A DNA stretch of 64,000 nt from Cercospora beticola (GCF_033473495.1 NC_088941.1:2232001-2296000), one strand, 5' to 3'; shown: positions 50,190 through 62,640, counted from the stretch's first letter. Notes: generated by a model not told the origin, from the sequence alone. A program made the numbers and translations.

Positions 50190-50717
50190 GATAATCTAGG
50201 GTCAAAGCTGTGAAGAAGGCAGCCCGCAGCTCAGCGAGGCTTAGCATTCTTGTACTGTAGACTGGTTCGGACGTGAAGAATAGTTGCTCCGCACTGCACA
50301 TGCCCTGTCATGTGGGTGAGCCGTACCAGACCGGGTAAAAAGGAACGTGCGAATGCTGGGAGGATCATGCGGTCGGTGGCGTCCACGCATTAGTGGAGCG
50401 GCAATCGGCTTCTGTCATTCATTGTGCGGGGTTGGAAAAGCGTTCTGTGATACAATGTGTGAGCGGCTTGCTACTTCACAGAAGAGGAAGGTGGTGAGAG
50501 TGGCCGATGTCGGAGTCTCCAGAATTAGAGGTCTTGTATGGCTCGTTTGCTTGCTTGGGGACAGGGGCGTGCTGATCGTGCTCTGTCGTCTACAGTGGGA
50601 TATGCATGTTCCTGATCGATGGCTTGGAGGTATGGGTAACGTACCCACATCGTACGTGCCTAAGCTCCAAACCCGTGGAAGCCTGAAGTGCCAGATCACT
50701 TCATCGATCTTGCGTGC
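50190..50717. other. Intergenic between two minus-strand genes
   Basis: Upstream of the tannase-family gene and downstream of the alpha/beta hydrolase. A long plus-strand open frame (50347-50862) overlaps the hydrolase 3' end in antisense and is probably a shadow. Confidence 0.5.
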
Positions 50718-51767
50718 TCATGAAATCTCAACAGCACCCTCTGGAACACCCTTCACACTTCTCAACCTCCTCGAGAAGAATTGCATGATGGGCAGCATCT
50801 CGTCACGATTTGCAGGCATCGCATCTCCGCTCCTTCTATACCTCTTCACCTCAACATGCTGAAACACTCTCTTCAACTTGTCTTCGGACTCTCTAGTCAC
50901 AATCGAGCCGCCATCATCGTTCCCACAACAAACCAGTACCGGCGTCCTACATTTTGGATCCAGTGAAGCCGGAGCATCGGATGACAATCCAGCTCCAATA
51001 CTAATCACACCACCCAACTCGACCAAAGCAGGATCCTTCGCCTGATGTGCTTGATCAATCGCAACAGCTGTAGATAGTGCAGCCATACCGCCCTGCCCGA
51101 ATCCAAAAAGCAGAATCTCACGTAGACGAAACTCGCATTTTTCGACAAGAATTTCTCGGATCAGAATCTTGAGCAGCTCTGAAGTCTGCTTGAAACCTCC
51201 ATCTGCGTCAATTCCGCCAGACGAATTGTCGAAGATTATGTCATCACCCCAGTGCCAGCCTCCGAGATCGAGTAGAGCTTGTGGCGCTTGGATCGATATG
51301 CAGCAGGTTTCTGGGAGGTTCATCTGCTTTCCGAGATTGGTGAAGGAGGTATGGGAATCTCCCAGGCCGTGAAGCAAGATGAGAATGTTGGTGGGAGCAT
51401 CGTTGCCGGGTGCTGGGATCCGTTAGCAGGACGTGATACTTACTATGTTGTGGTGGAATGACAAAGCAGGGTGTAGTCTCAGATTGTGTCTGAGATGGAA
51501 ATTTCACGCAAAATGGGATCCATAGCAATGACCGCTGGTGTCTGGAGAGGCAGGCGCCGAGGACACGTTTGTTGTGTTCTGGAAAGGACAATGTGTTCCA
51601 TGCGGAGCTGAGGTTTTGGCAGTGGCAGAAGCGGCGGAGGAGAGCTTGGAAGGGTGGCATGCAGGCAGCTCTGGAAAATCGCGAAGTAGCATGAGCATTG
51701 ACTTACGGGGAACGATGTCTACCTTGACCTTCTGCGGAAAGTCACCAATCGTGGGAAGGCGGCCCAT
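50718..51767 (-). CDS. Alpha/beta hydrolase of the phospholipase/carboxylesterase family, nucleophile missing
   Basis: A predicted 251-aa protein. Exon 1 (51767-51707) and exon 2 (51412-50718) join in phase to give KVDIVPPPGNDAPTNILILL, followed by HGLGDSHTSF; the 294-nt intron is unusually long for this region. HGLGD is the oxyanion block of the acyl-protein thioesterase-like family, and LVCCGNDDG precedes the usual Asp. At the nucleophile elbow the sequence is GFGQGG where active enzymes have GFSQGG, so the Ser is Gly. The C-terminal His region is also weak. It may be a non-hydrolytic relative or use another residue. A small extra exon inside the intron cannot be excluded. Confidence 0.8.
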
Positions 51768-52475
51768 ACTGGATCGGGGGGCCTAGAGAGCTTCTGCAGG
51801 TACCACGTTGGCTACGGTGAAGCTGGGTAAACTCTCGGCGGGACGGTGAGAACGCTCGCTTCGGCTGTCTCTGGCAGGCAGCTCAACGCAGGAGGTTCGG
51901 TTGATTTCACAATGCCGTGATGAGGCAAAGTCGGGAACGTCGTGTTGGTGGCTCAGCGCAGCCACAAATGCCGCACTTCGTTTCTGCACTGCCACGTCAT
52001 CCGCGCAGCCAGGGGCTCGATACCAAGCACTCTTGGCAGGGAGCTTAGCCGGCTTGTTTTGTGTGACGAACCGGGGTCTGATCGAGTCTAGACGTCAGCC
52101 CACCTCGCATCGGCCAAATCATGTTTCCATTGTGCATCATTTCGCGGCCATGCTGGCACGGCAGTTGAGGGCGCTGCTTGGTGGCGGCGCAGGCGGCCTC
52201 TCGTTCACTCGCCTGCAGAGCTCACACGGCGCGTTCCATGGCCAGCTGAACGAGGCCAATGCACGCGGCGACGCCATGCGTACCATCATCAGCAGCTCAT
52301 CGTAAGCAGCAAGTGGGACGCGTCACGCAGGGTCTTTGCTCTGCCTTCTCGTGGAGGGGTATATAGGCGCTGTCTGCCAGCTCAATAATTTCTACTTTTT
52401 ACCATCAAGCAATAGCAGCTCGAAAAACAGCAAAACACTCTCACAGACTTCATCTCGCACACCACAATCTCCAAA
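51768..52475. other. Divergent promoter region of hydrolase and CipC-like gene
   Basis: An open frame at 51901-52305 (+) has no recognisable domain and is not supported. The region ends with a TATA-like box and a CT/CA-rich leader before the CipC-like ATG. Confidence 0.5.
52360..52365 (+). promoter_or_regulatory. TATA box of the CipC-like gene
   Basis: TATATA in a GC-containing context 116 nt upstream of the ATG at 52476. A strong, well-placed match, in keeping with a highly induced gene. Confidence 0.5.
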
Positions 52476-52974
52476 ATGTTCGGCTTTGGTAAGACTGAGC
52501 TCCCAGAAGCGCCTCAGTTCATCATCTGACCACTCAATAGACGAAGGACGTGACAACTATCAGCAGGCCTACGACAACGACAACAAGGCCGAGCTGTCTC
52601 ATGAGATCCTCGCCGGAGGTGCCAGCTTCATGGCCATGAAGATGTTCGAGGACCGCCAACGCAAGGAGGGTAAGATCTTACCACCCGCCGAATCCCGCCT
52701 TCCTCCTCCAACCACTAACACCTACCCAGGCAAGCCAGTCTCCCACCAATTCGCCAAAGAACTCCTTGCAGGTTTCGCCGGTGGAGAAGTCGACCGCCTC
52801 GCCGAGACCAAGGGAGCCGACTACATTGATCGCGAGAAAGCCAAGCGTCAGGCGAGAGAGAACGCAGAGCAGATGTATGACCAGCACTATGGCAACAACT
52901 ACGACCAGTATGATCCAAACCAGCAAGAGCCACCGAGGCATTTGAGGGAGCACTTCAATGATAACAACTGGTAA
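52476..52974 (+). CDS. CipC-like stress-response protein (DUF3759)
   Basis: A predicted 128-aa small soluble protein. Three exons keep phase: 52476-52488 (only 13 nt), 52541-52669, 52730-52974. The DUF3759 pattern is present: MFGF start, LSHEILAGGASFMAMKMFEDRQRKEG, then VSHQFAKELLAGFAGGEVDRL and an acidic Arg/Lys-rich helix with a Tyr/Asn/Gln-rich tail. CipC was named as a concanamycin-induced protein in Aspergillus; relatives are abundant under stress and during host growth, and the biochemical role is unknown. The TATA box and leader suggest strong expression. Confidence 0.88.
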
Positions 52975-53424
52975 ACGCTGTCAGTTTTGTGCAGGAACAA
53001 CAAGGAGCAGTGCGGGCATACATACTGCGGAATATGGCCAGGTGCCTATGAATCCCCAAAGACAGTATCAAATGAATCCACAATATCCCTCTGATAACCT
53101 GTGCGATGCGACACACCCCAGCGATTCCTGTCACCTTGCATATACCATACTTGCAATTATGCAAGCCATTTGCTGATCACTCGATAGACAGCGGTCGCTC
53201 ACAGATCCACACTCCTGAGGAACAATCCCCAAAAAATTCTCATAAATCATGTTCCTATACAAGCATATCATCAAAGTCATCTCTCATACAATCTGGTTTC
53301 CTTTGGTATCGTTTATGTCCTCCTAGCCACACACCTCCCGTAATACTCTACCAATGAATGATCGGAGATCATTCCTTCCCTCGCCCCCACGTTGGCACTC
53401 GTTCAGAGCATTCAGCTTCTAAAC
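52975..53424. other. Intergenic, 3' region of convergent genes
   Basis: Between the CipC-like gene and the small secreted protein, which converge. No gene or repeat is recognised. Confidence 0.5.
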
Positions 53425-53640
53425 TCACATCAACAACTGACACCACCTCTGCATAGCCTCCTTACAAGCCAAAGAAGGCTCATCTTCTGTCTGCGCGCAA
53501 ATGGCTTTGATGGCAGGAGCGAGTCGAACGCAAGCTCCAACGTCGACTCCTGGGGCTGGGTTCGGATCTGGTGAGGCTAAAGCTCTTGAGCTTCCGAGAA
53601 CGAAGGTTGTTGTGATGAGGGAGAGGATTGATGGCTTCAT
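53425..53640 (-). CDS. Small secreted four-cysteine protein
   Basis: A predicted 71-aa protein in one exon. MKPSILSLITTTFVLGSSRALA is a signal peptide (written here as positions 1-22), giving a mature peptide of about 49 residues with four cysteines (GAC, AIC, LAC, RWC), enough for two disulfides. The start at 53640 was chosen because it places the signal peptide first; an in-frame ATG at 53700 would bury it. I recognise no family. Size, secretion and cysteines fit a small secreted effector-like protein, which is inference. Confidence 0.55.
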   Translation of the reverse strand: MKPSILSLITTTFVLGSSRALASPDPNPAPGVDVGACVRLAPAIKAICAQTEDEPSLACKEAMQRWCQLLM

Positions 53641-55036
53641 GTCTGCTCCCGTGGACGTCCGATACGTGGAAATTGGTATGTCGGAGACGTCCTGGATCAA
53701 TCGGTGAGCTATGAATTGATCGATTACTGATACGATCTATACGACCCGGGCCACAAGGTACCACTTACTGTCTGGTTGATACTTGTCTTAAAGTAAGATT
53801 TGATGAGATCTTAGTGCAGCATAGCAGAACGGCACAAGTGGTGCACGATGGACCGGAGGACTTTCCTCCTTATACTTTCATTTCGGGACTTGCATAGCCT
53901 TCGATGTTCTGTCTCTCCGCATACGAAAAGGCGCTCCACATCAACGACGATCTATGAGAGTCTTGACGTAAGCCTTCGCTTCGTGTGAAAGGCCAAGAGT
54001 TGCAGACGCAATTTGCGAAGTTCGGCGAAGTTGAATTCTCCGAAGAAGCCGGGAGGTTGGCTTTGGAGACTGTAGAGTCAGTTTCCTGATCATGACCATG
54101 GCGGTTTCGACAAGCACGTGCAGCTCAAGGGTATGCAAGAAGAGGTTGTACTTTCAGTGATGAGGAGCAACGAGAAACATCTGAACTCAGCAACTGTTGA
54201 AGATCAGAACTGAACCGCTGCACGGCAACCATCTCAGAAAGATGATCTTTCAATTCAGGCATTGCATACCCACAACTTTTGTGCTCGTCACCTTCGGAGA
54301 CTTGGTCTCAATACCTTCTTCGATGATCAGGCAACAGGTTCTTTAGCGAGCTCGCTCATCCGTATCGTAGGAAGCGTCGCTCGCTTACGCTTTATATGTG
54401 CGACCTTGGCAGAACACATACACCTCCCCATGATCAGCTCCTCGTTGTTAAGAAGTGTTGCGAGGTCTGCTTAGCGTCCACGATGAAATCCGTCTGTATC
54501 ACCGAATGCACCGAACAATATCCCGAATTTCAGCCAGACACTAACTTCGATGAACTTCACCACACCGCAACACACACTCTGTGAGCTTTGTGACGACTAC
54601 TCGTAAACAATGCAACAAGATGTAAAGTGTTGTGTTGGATGATCAATGCCCTTGTCTTTTTCACGATTTCTCATCTAGTTCTATATACATACAATACCTT
54701 CAGAGTCAGCAACCTCGAGCCAGTCGCCTCTCACATCGAGATTCTCGATCGTTCGTTTCCCAGTATGCCGATGAGTCGATCCAGCGCAGCCAAATTATCA
54801 GCACGGAATGCATGAATGAACCAGTCCAGCTGCCTTCCATGCTCTTTTTCAAGAATCCAAATCACGATGCGAAACATATGCATACAAACCATGCCATGCG
54901 TTGTCGTCGTCCATAGCACAATTCGTTCTCTTTCTTTCTCATACAAGGTTTTTGCGAAGTTCAAGTTCCCAAACTCCAGCAGTGCACGCACAATGCAAGC
55001 TCGCACTACAACACATCACAAACCTCCAACGTTCGC
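53641..55036. other. Intergenic, about 1.4 kb
   Basis: Several 60-130 codon open frames lie on both strands, none with a recognisable domain. The right part is the 3' region of the kinase gene. No repeat was identified. Confidence 0.5.
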
Positions 55037-57246
55037 CTACGCCAAAGGCCACCTCGCCCTCAACCCCTCCGTCCACCGTCCATACAACACATCCGACAAC
55101 ATCCCCACATGCTCCATTCCCGCCTCAGCCTTCTGCCCAGGCATCTTCTCCTCCAACTTGGCCCTCTCCTCCATCGCAGCCTTTTCCCTCTCAGCCTGCA
55201 ACTGCTGACTACTCCTCATTTTCTTCAAATGCGGGTTCTGCGGGTTAAGAATTAACTTATTCGGACTTCCCGAACTCTCCCTCTTACCCGGCGACCGCTT
55301 TTCATGAGGTTGCATCTGCGAAGAAGACAACGCATCCATCGGATGCAACGAACACTTCGAAGGAGAAGACTGAGGCGTCATATCTCGTGTCGAAAGTTCC
55401 GTTTCACTGATGTTGAGGCTCTTTTTCGAGGGGGAGAGGCGCAGAGAGGCGAGTTGTGCTTGGGCGACGCGGTGGGGCATTAGAGCGCTGGCGAGGCGGG
55501 GGTCGGCTTGGATGCGGTCGAGGATGCTCTTCATGAGGAGGAGTTCGCCTTCGGGGTCGAGTTCGTCGAGGCGGGACCAGGCTTCGGCGACGTTGCTGAG
55601 GGCTTCGCGTTTGGAGCTATCGGCTGTGGCGGCGTAGGTTTCTTGGAAGGCTGGGTCTAGGCACTTAGCAAAGGCTCGTCGTCCGAGAACTGCTTCTTTT
55701 GTTGCGGCGACTGGTGGTTGCTGGACTGGCTGTGCTTGAGGCGGTTTGTTCTCGGCATCACTGTCGAAAATGCTGTCTTGGGGTGAGTTGGCGAGCTGCT
55801 CTGGTGTTGATGGGCGGTGACCTGAGCTGACACGCTTGAACTGTCTCGTTGTGGCGGCGCCATTTCCGAAGGACATGTCCAGTCCAAGGGGTTGCTTCGG
55901 TTGCTGTGCACTCGCTTTCCTCGTAGGCGTCATCGCTCCGGAAACATTCCGACTGACTACTCTTCGAGCAGTGGGCGTATTGCCAGATGCATTGCGCATA
56001 ACCACTCCAGAAGCTTTGCGTTGGGTGCTGGTTATGCCACTGTGATTGTTCTGCCCTCTGACCTTCGGCGTTCGAATAGTACTGGCTTCCCGTGAAGGTG
56101 ATCGGATCGAGCCAGACAACGGTGCTGCACGCAAGCTCATAGATTCCATGGCAGACGTTGCGTTCTCAATATCCGAACCATCTCCAGAGGGTATGCGTTC
56201 GAGCTTTCGGCGCTTCATAGTGGGTGTGTTCTGGACCTTGGGCCGCAGGCTGGGAACTGGCTTGATAGTGTCGAAGACCCACTCATCGTCGTTCTCCACT
56301 CGCTGCATGGACTTCAATGTCTCTTCGTAGTAGCGCACGTCCTTATCGCGCGCTCCGTTGTGCTCATAGTCCTTTGCCATCCACACCAACTCTTGCAGCG
56401 TCTCCGTCTTGCCTGCGCGCTTGATCCAGGAGTGTTTCAACAATGACTTCGCACTAGGCCTCTTCTCGGGGTCCTTGTTGAGGCAGAGTGTCACAAATTC
56501 CTTGAATTCTCTGCTGAATCTGCTGCCCTCCAGCCGCGGTGGCTTCTCCTTTGGAATCAAGAACAGCACCTTCATGGGATGAACATCGCTGCGCGGTGGC
56601 TCGCCATTGGCCATCTCCATGGCTGTGATTCCCAAGCTCCAAATGTCTGCTCTGAAGTCGTAGCCGGCCTCTTGAATGACCTCGGGTGCCATCCAGAATG
56701 GTGTGCCCACAAATGTCAACCGCTGAGACTTAATATTCGTAAGCTGTGCAGCAACTCCAAAATCCGCAATCTTGACCTGCCCCGACTCGGACAGCAGAAT
56801 ATTGGCGGCCTTGATATCCCGATGTATCTTCCCCGTACTGTGTAGGTAATCCAACCCCTTCAACAACTCCCGAATGATGATGCAGATGTACTTTTCCTCC
56901 ATGCCTCGAGGACATGGCTTCAGCAGGTCTAGACATGATCCTCCACCGAGAAACTCCATGACAATCCATAGCTTGACGCCTCGTACGAATGATGTTCGGT
57001 ATCGAGTCACGAATTCGGAGCTGCAGGTGGCCAGAAGTGATATTTCGAGCTGGATTTCGCGGATATCGTCGTCGCTGCCTTCGAGGTCGATGTGTTTGAT
57101 GGCAACATATTCGCCGGTGGGCTTGTGCAGAGCGCGGTAGACGGTGCCGAATGAGCCGCCTAGATTGATCAGTATTGTGCTGTGTATTCCAATGGCTTGT
57201 GCAACATACTGCCCAGCTCCTCGAGCATCTCATACTCTTCCGCCAT
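55037..57246 (-). CDS. Ste20-type GCK-III serine/threonine protein kinase
   Basis: A predicted 719-aa kinase. Exon 1 (57246-57210) and exon 2 (57159-55037) join to restore the Gly-rich loop LGSGSFGTVY. Also present are VAIKHID (ATP Lys), HRDIKAANILL (catalytic loop), DFGVA (metal Asp) and GTPFWMAPEVIQE (activation segment, GCK type). The kinase domain covers about residues 6-260. It is followed by a long, Ser/Pro-rich, probably disordered linker and a conserved C-terminal tail ending LSDVLYGRWTEGLRARWPLA. Relatives include fission-yeast Nak1/Sid1 and budding-yeast Kic1, which act in polarity and in the septation or morphogenesis network. Which of these is the orthologue cannot be settled by eye. 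Confidence 0.92.
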
Positions 57247-58341
57247 CGTGAACGCACTCGCCGCCAGGCGGAATATGTCACCGTGCTGCTGTGTTTACTG
57301 CGATGTTGGCCTTGGATAAACAGATAGGAATGGATGAAGAGAAGAAGCGCGCGCACTCCCTTTTTCGCTGAAGGTTCGCGGAGGTTTCAGATGCGGGCGG
57401 CCTGAGGGATTTGTAGCATTCGCATCGTGTGCGCGGTGCAGCAGTGCTCGTTCATAGTCGAAAGGGTCGCATGGGCGTGGCCCAGTGATCCGCGCCCAAA
57501 AAGAGAGCACAGGTCGCCGTTGCCATGGGCGACCGAACCGGGGATGTGTTTTGGCTTTGAGCCCGCCGACACGTCCGTCGGAGATGCGACCAACGCCGGC
57601 AACGTCGTCAAATCTGTCAACGGTGGTGTGTATACGTGCAATTGATATCGGGAGGAGTATGTTGTCGACATAGCTCAGCAATCGTGCACGGGAAGCACAA
57701 AGTGGTTTGCATGTCGGCCGCGCGCTTATTATGATGCACAGCTGCGCACAACTCCACATCTTCAGTGCAATCCCTGCAGCCTCGGCTCCAACGGCGCGGA
57801 AGTCTGATTTGGGGAGCGGGAGGCGCGTCTTCTCGAACTGCATCTCTTCTGCGTCTCCCTTCACAACACCCGAGATGAAGCGTCATCGCCTCTCTCCATC
57901 GCTCTGCGGGTCACATGCTCACGATCATCATCATGCCACGATGGATCAGATGCCGTTCACGCGCTGTCCCTGCATTTCGGCATCTGTCTACGCGAAGCCA
58001 TCAACATGAATATGCTTCCTGTCTCTTCCGTAGCTTTGCAGGCTATGGGTGTCTGGGCAACCAGGAGAGATGCTTGAGGAGACTTTAGTCGAAGCAGAAG
58101 AGGTGGCATGCTGCATCGCGAAGTACCTTGCTTTTTGCCCGTTTCATGTACCAAAAGCCAGGGCAGTTGAACGTGGTCATTTCTTCAACAGTAGGCGTTG
58201 GATGCTGGAGATACCCGAACCGTTGAACGGATGCAGCTCAGCTGATGGCGGCCAGCATCGTAGCTCTTGCCGAGACAGGCTCTGTATTTTGATGTCACAG
58301 CAAGTTCAGTAAGCATGAATTAAGCTGCTCGCTCGAGCTGA
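57247..58341. other. Intergenic upstream of the kinase and of F-box-like copy 1
   Basis: Several overlapping open frames, mostly antisense to each other and without domains. I looked for the missing N-terminal F-box segment of the next gene here and did not find it. Confidence 0.45.
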
Positions 58342-59319
58342 CCGCGTCAGAACACCAGAGGTGACGTCTCCAAGGGTGGCATATGCTTGTTCCGAATTCA
58401 ACGTGTTAACAAGACCTTCCGCGATACTATCCAAGGATCCACTAAGCTGAAGCAGCTGATCTATCTTGCTCCACGGGACAACGCCAAACTCAAGGACGAG
58501 GCAGACCTTGAAGAAGGTCGGCTGGCGTTGCACAAGCCTCTAACCGCCTTTTTGTGGGGCATCAACTTTAGGACCAAAAAGGAACTACTGGATCTCGATG
58601 CGCACAAGGACGCGGAGGAAGGTGTCGAGGCGTTGGTCACAGTCCTGAGAGATTCCATCTGCAGCGGACGCTCTACTACGCCATACAAAAAGATCTTTGG
58701 AAAATGCCCCAAAAAATGGCGCAGAGCTCAAGCAAGCTGGAGAAAAATCAAAGTTTGCAACGCAAGAGTTCCGGTCCCAGTGAGAGTCGTGGTTCAGGGC
58801 GAGGAGACTTGGCCAGATCATGCGCTACCAATGGGTGATATCGTCTGGGATCTGGACGAAGAAGCAACTCTGGAGCATGTCTTCGATCTTCTCAGCGAAT
58901 TCTTGAAAGCGGTCGAGGATCTCCGCCACGGCAAGGATCTCCACGAAAGAAGTCGTGCTAAAAAGCTCTTGCAGTTTGACGAGCGGACCAGTAGCGATCG
59001 GCATCAACTCGAGTCTCAACTGGCGATTGAACTAAAAGCCTTGGAAGACGCGTTGGATCGGGAAAAATCTACTCGAGACGACGAGGTCGCACGTCTCGAC
59101 GCAGAACTTCGTGACATGGAGCTAAAAGCGTTTGGCATAAAGGCAAGTAGCAGCCGGGAAGCACTCGAGAGCCAGCTGACGATCGAAAGATCGTACTTGG
59201 GCCGCGAGGTGGATGAGCAGGGTTTTGATCAAGGCGATGAGATCACGGAGACTATCCGCATGCGCTTGCAAGCGGTGGAGACACGTCGAGCTCAGCGGAC
59301 GGCATCTGAGAGCAAGTAA
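58342..59319 (+). pseudogene. F-box-like family copy 1, lacking N-terminus and start codon
   Basis: An open frame of 326 codons that begins after a stop and has no ATG before the conserved region. It starts directly with the family block CLFRIQRVNKTFRDTIQGS, continues with TKLKQLIYLAP and later ASWRKIKVCNARV. The F-box helix (ELLEHIL) seen in copies 2 and 3 is missing. Its C-terminus differs from copy 2: residues after about 210 form a charged heptad-like stretch (LESQLAIELKALEDALDREK) with a second LESQLTIER repeat, probably a coiled coil. Either it is a 5'-truncated pseudogene or an upstream exon was missed. The frame is otherwise intact, so loss may be recent. Confidence 0.6.
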
Positions 59320-61629
59320 TCTGGCCAGAAGTACAGCAAAGGGAGCTGCTGGCTCGAGCAGCTAGTCCGCGCTGAACGAGAGGGACGCCTGGCCGTTGGC
59401 AAAGGTGTCCGATGAGCAATGCGGACGACAGTGTCAATAGCGTCGGGAGAATATCGATCGAGATCCCCTGAACTAATTGATGCGGCCGCGCAAGGACTGT
59501 CACAGCGGGTACGAATGTGTGCTCTGTCTCACGGACAGTCAGACTGACCGCACTCCACTCTACTAGCTCAGATAGCCTGAGACAACAAGTCTCGCCGGTG
59601 GCACAGAACTTGAGTATCTCAGCAAAGCGAAGGAAATACGGTCATGAGTGGACCAGCATGGTCCACGATTTCTGCTCTTACCTCTGTCCAGAAAGACGGC
59701 AGGCGTGACAGGCTCGAATATCAAGACTAGTTGCAACCAAGTCTCATTATAATCACAATCCTCTCAAACGGGTCTCATTGCAAGCAGTGCGCTCAACTGA
59801 TTTCGTATACACAGTGCGATGCCTCGCTACCCGAAGAACACGACCCTTAACCGTGCGCTCCAAACGCTTCCGAGCTGCTCGTGAAGACATTTTGTTGCTC
59901 AGCGTCGCGGGCAGCAGACGCCAGTAGAGACGGACAGATGCGGAACTGATGATCATGCGCAGACTGGCCAGCACGTTTGCCTGATATTCTTAGGAGAAAG
60001 ACCTCAATGACAGAAGCTTCGGATATGCCTCGATGCACTACGAAAACGCCGTGATGATTTGCACGGTATCGGTGATTGAGCAGAGGCTTTTTTCATGCGA
60101 GCAGCTTCGGGAAAGACATACATTGTACCTCTTCTGCCTTGTCCGATGTCAGAACACTCCGCCGGGAAACTTTGTATCTTTGCTGACGATCTTATAGCCT
60201 CAAGCCATTAGTACAAGAGACAAGACGCGTAAGCACTCGAATGCAAAGGATGAGGATCACAGATCTCAGATTCTCGTTATCATCCTTTAATTGATACTCG
60301 AAGAGCATCTGCCTGGCAAAGAATACCTCTGACATGATCAGCACTGGTGTAACTAATTCTTCGCGCATCAAGCCCGGCAGGCCAATCATCCCGGTAGCCG
60401 CACCGTGTCAATACAGAAGACAAGACATTTCCAAGGTTCTTCCTTAGCGCGAATGGAGACGAAATGCTGTCTTGCGGAATCAGGAATCTGGAGCCTACAC
60501 CAGTCGCTACTAAAGTCCTCGTTGAAGTCTCGAATCCCACTTCCCAACTCGTTGAGCTCAAGATACTGGAGCTCAGCCTTTTGACTGAGCTCATCTTATG
60601 ATGGCCCCGGGGACCTGATTTTGATCTTTGCAGACGAATCGTTGAAATTGCGAAGAGATTTGATGCTTAGAATCCTGGCCCTATAGTCTACAGTTTCTGC
60701 AATCGTGTTAGATCCGCGGATGATACGATTGCTGTACTGACAATGACCATCTTTCGACAAATATGTACCACATACTGGACGGGATTCTCAAGACGCAAGG
60801 AACGTATGCTCTAGTAAGAGGCAGGATGGACCAACGTTGCCAGAGCACTCTGAGAGAACATGTTGCTGCCCGGCTTTCTTGGGAGCGGGAATAGAATGTA
60901 CGTTATTGCTGCGACTCAGTCCCGTCAGGAGTATTGACTGAAGCTCACGGCGTGGGTACAAGAGGAGAAAATTCGCGCTGTTCTGGATCTGGTGTACGAT
61001 TTTAGTTCTGCGAGGGAAGTTCTCGTTGAGCTCAAGACTGGTGAAGCTCGAGAGAAGGCCGTGGTGAGCGTCGTACGATCATGAAGAACGTGCAAGAGGT
61101 TTCGTTGCGCTATTCGACAACGCGTGTTGTAAGACGTTTGCTTGCAACAAAGGCAAAGCAAACCAAAGACCGGGAGTGTTAAGACAGGGAGATATCAGCC
61201 GCAGATAGAGTTCCTCATCAGTATTTTCATCTCTCAGACTCCCTCGCCTTGAGTCTTGACGGGGCCTCTTATAGATTTTCATCATTCGTTATATCAGAAC
61301 AGGAAGGACTGCAAACGCCGGCAGCGGATTGACCTTTGCACCACTCAGGATTAGTCCTAAGGCTGGAGCCGATTCTCACGCAAACGATGACGTGTGCTTA
61401 CAGGCAGCAGCCGTATATCGAGGTGAAAGGAAGTCTGTGGAAAGGAGGCTGGCTTGGCAGAGATCAACGCAAGTCGGCAGCTGCAAATTCCACTTTCGCA
61501 CAACACATCGCAACTCCTCAATTACTTTCTCGCGGGTCGACACTGACTCGACTGCTTCACCCAGAGCATTCGTCCCTGACGATCGCACAGCGTCCAAGCT
61601 CAATCAATTTCACGTACACAAGAGCCACA
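59320..61629. other. Intergenic, 2.3 kb, between F-box-like copies
   Basis: No supported gene. Two stretches on the plus strand (about 60,430-60,600 and 60,955-61,083) read like short coding fragments, each containing VELK, but lack starts or partners. The last 300 bp form the leader of copy 2. Confidence 0.45.
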
Positions 61630-62640
61630 ATGGCAGACAACGCGCCACCAGTCGAAGACCCGAAGACAGAATTCACTCGAAGCAGGACCACTCTATCACC
61701 ACCTCAGTACACCGGTGATGCCGCTGGTAGAGTCTCTGCTGTCACTGAGCTTCTCGAGCACATTCTCCTCTTAGCGGTCGCCAGTCAATGTGACGAAGCG
61801 AAAGACAACATGGATTGGACTGGACTCAAGATGCCGGGCTGCGGCAACGTTGCAAAAGGTGGTATTTGCCTCTTTCGTATTCAACGCGTCAACAAGACTT
61901 TTCGTAACGCTGTGCAAGGCTCCACAAAGCTCAAGCAGCTGATCTACCTTGCTCCGCGCCACGACACTTCTGGTATTTTGGAAGAAGACCATCTGGAGGG
62001 CACTTGGCCTGCGGCCTACAAACCTCTTGAGTTCATGGTCTCGCTACTTGGGGCTCATGTGGAAGATGGCTTTCTTGACCTCTTCGGTCTCCAACAATGG
62101 GTGCCGGGAGCTGAGACCCTCGTCACCAAGACGAATCCCAGCCTCGTCGATGGACTCGCAACACCGTATGAGCAGACTATTGGTAAACTGCCGCAAGGTT
62201 GGCACAATCCAGAAGCTAGCTGGAGAAACATCAAGATTTGCACTGCTAAGGAGCCCTCTGCAATTCGCTACGCCTTCTGGACTGATTTCGATGAAAACGC
62301 CGACGCGCCGCCGTTCGACCCGATCTGGCAGCTGGGCAAAGATGCGACACTGGGGTACGTCTTCGAACTCTACAGCATCGTTCTGGAAGTGCTTGGTGAT
62401 TACATTCCAAAGAAGATACTCATGCAGCGCAAGCATTACGCTGTATACAACAAGTTGCTCGAGTGCCTGGCCAGTGGGGATGAGGGGCTCGATCAGAAAA
62501 TTCGGCATCTAGCATATCTGGTGGACATCCAGTTCACCGACGATGTCACGGCGATGGGACATGAGATGGAAAAAGTGATCGCTCGTCGCACGGGAGAGAT
62601 TGAGATCCAAGAAGAGTCGGGAAAGCTGCCAGAGAGTTGA
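61630..62640 (+). CDS. F-box-like family copy 2
   Basis: A predicted 336-aa single-exon protein. The start ATG has a good context (CACAATGG) and matches the position in copy 3; the frame is open further upstream, but without support. VTELLEHILLLAVASQ is the first F-box helix, and CLFRIQRVNKTFRNAVQGS followed by TKLKQLIYLAP completes the fungal F-box pattern at about residues 40-120. PEASWRNIKICTA is the second family block. F-box proteins usually recruit targets to SCF ubiquitin ligases; large, fast-evolving families of unknown target are common in Dothideomycetes. It is part of a three-gene tandem array with the same orientation as copies 1 and 3. Confidence 0.8.
   Translation: MADNAPPVEDPKTEFTRSRTTLSPPQYTGDAAGRVSAVTELLEHILLLAVASQCDEAKDNMDWTGLKMPGCGNVAKGGICLFRIQRVNKTFRNAVQGSTKLKQLIYLAPRHDTSGILEEDHLEGTWPAAYKPLEFMVSLLGAHVEDGFLDLFGLQQWVPGAETLVTKTNPSLVDGLATPYEQTIGKLPQGWHNPEASWRNIKICTAKEPSAIRYAFWTDFDENADAPPFDPIWQLGKDATLGYVFELYSIVLEVLGDYIPKKILMQRKHYAVYNKLLECLASGDEGLDQKIRHLAYLVDIQFTDDVTAMGHEMEKVIARRTGEIEIQEESGKLPES

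Noticed and set aside
60430..61083. Short coding-like fragments with VELK motifs
   Set aside because: No start, no splice partner and no domain recognised; they may be chance frames.
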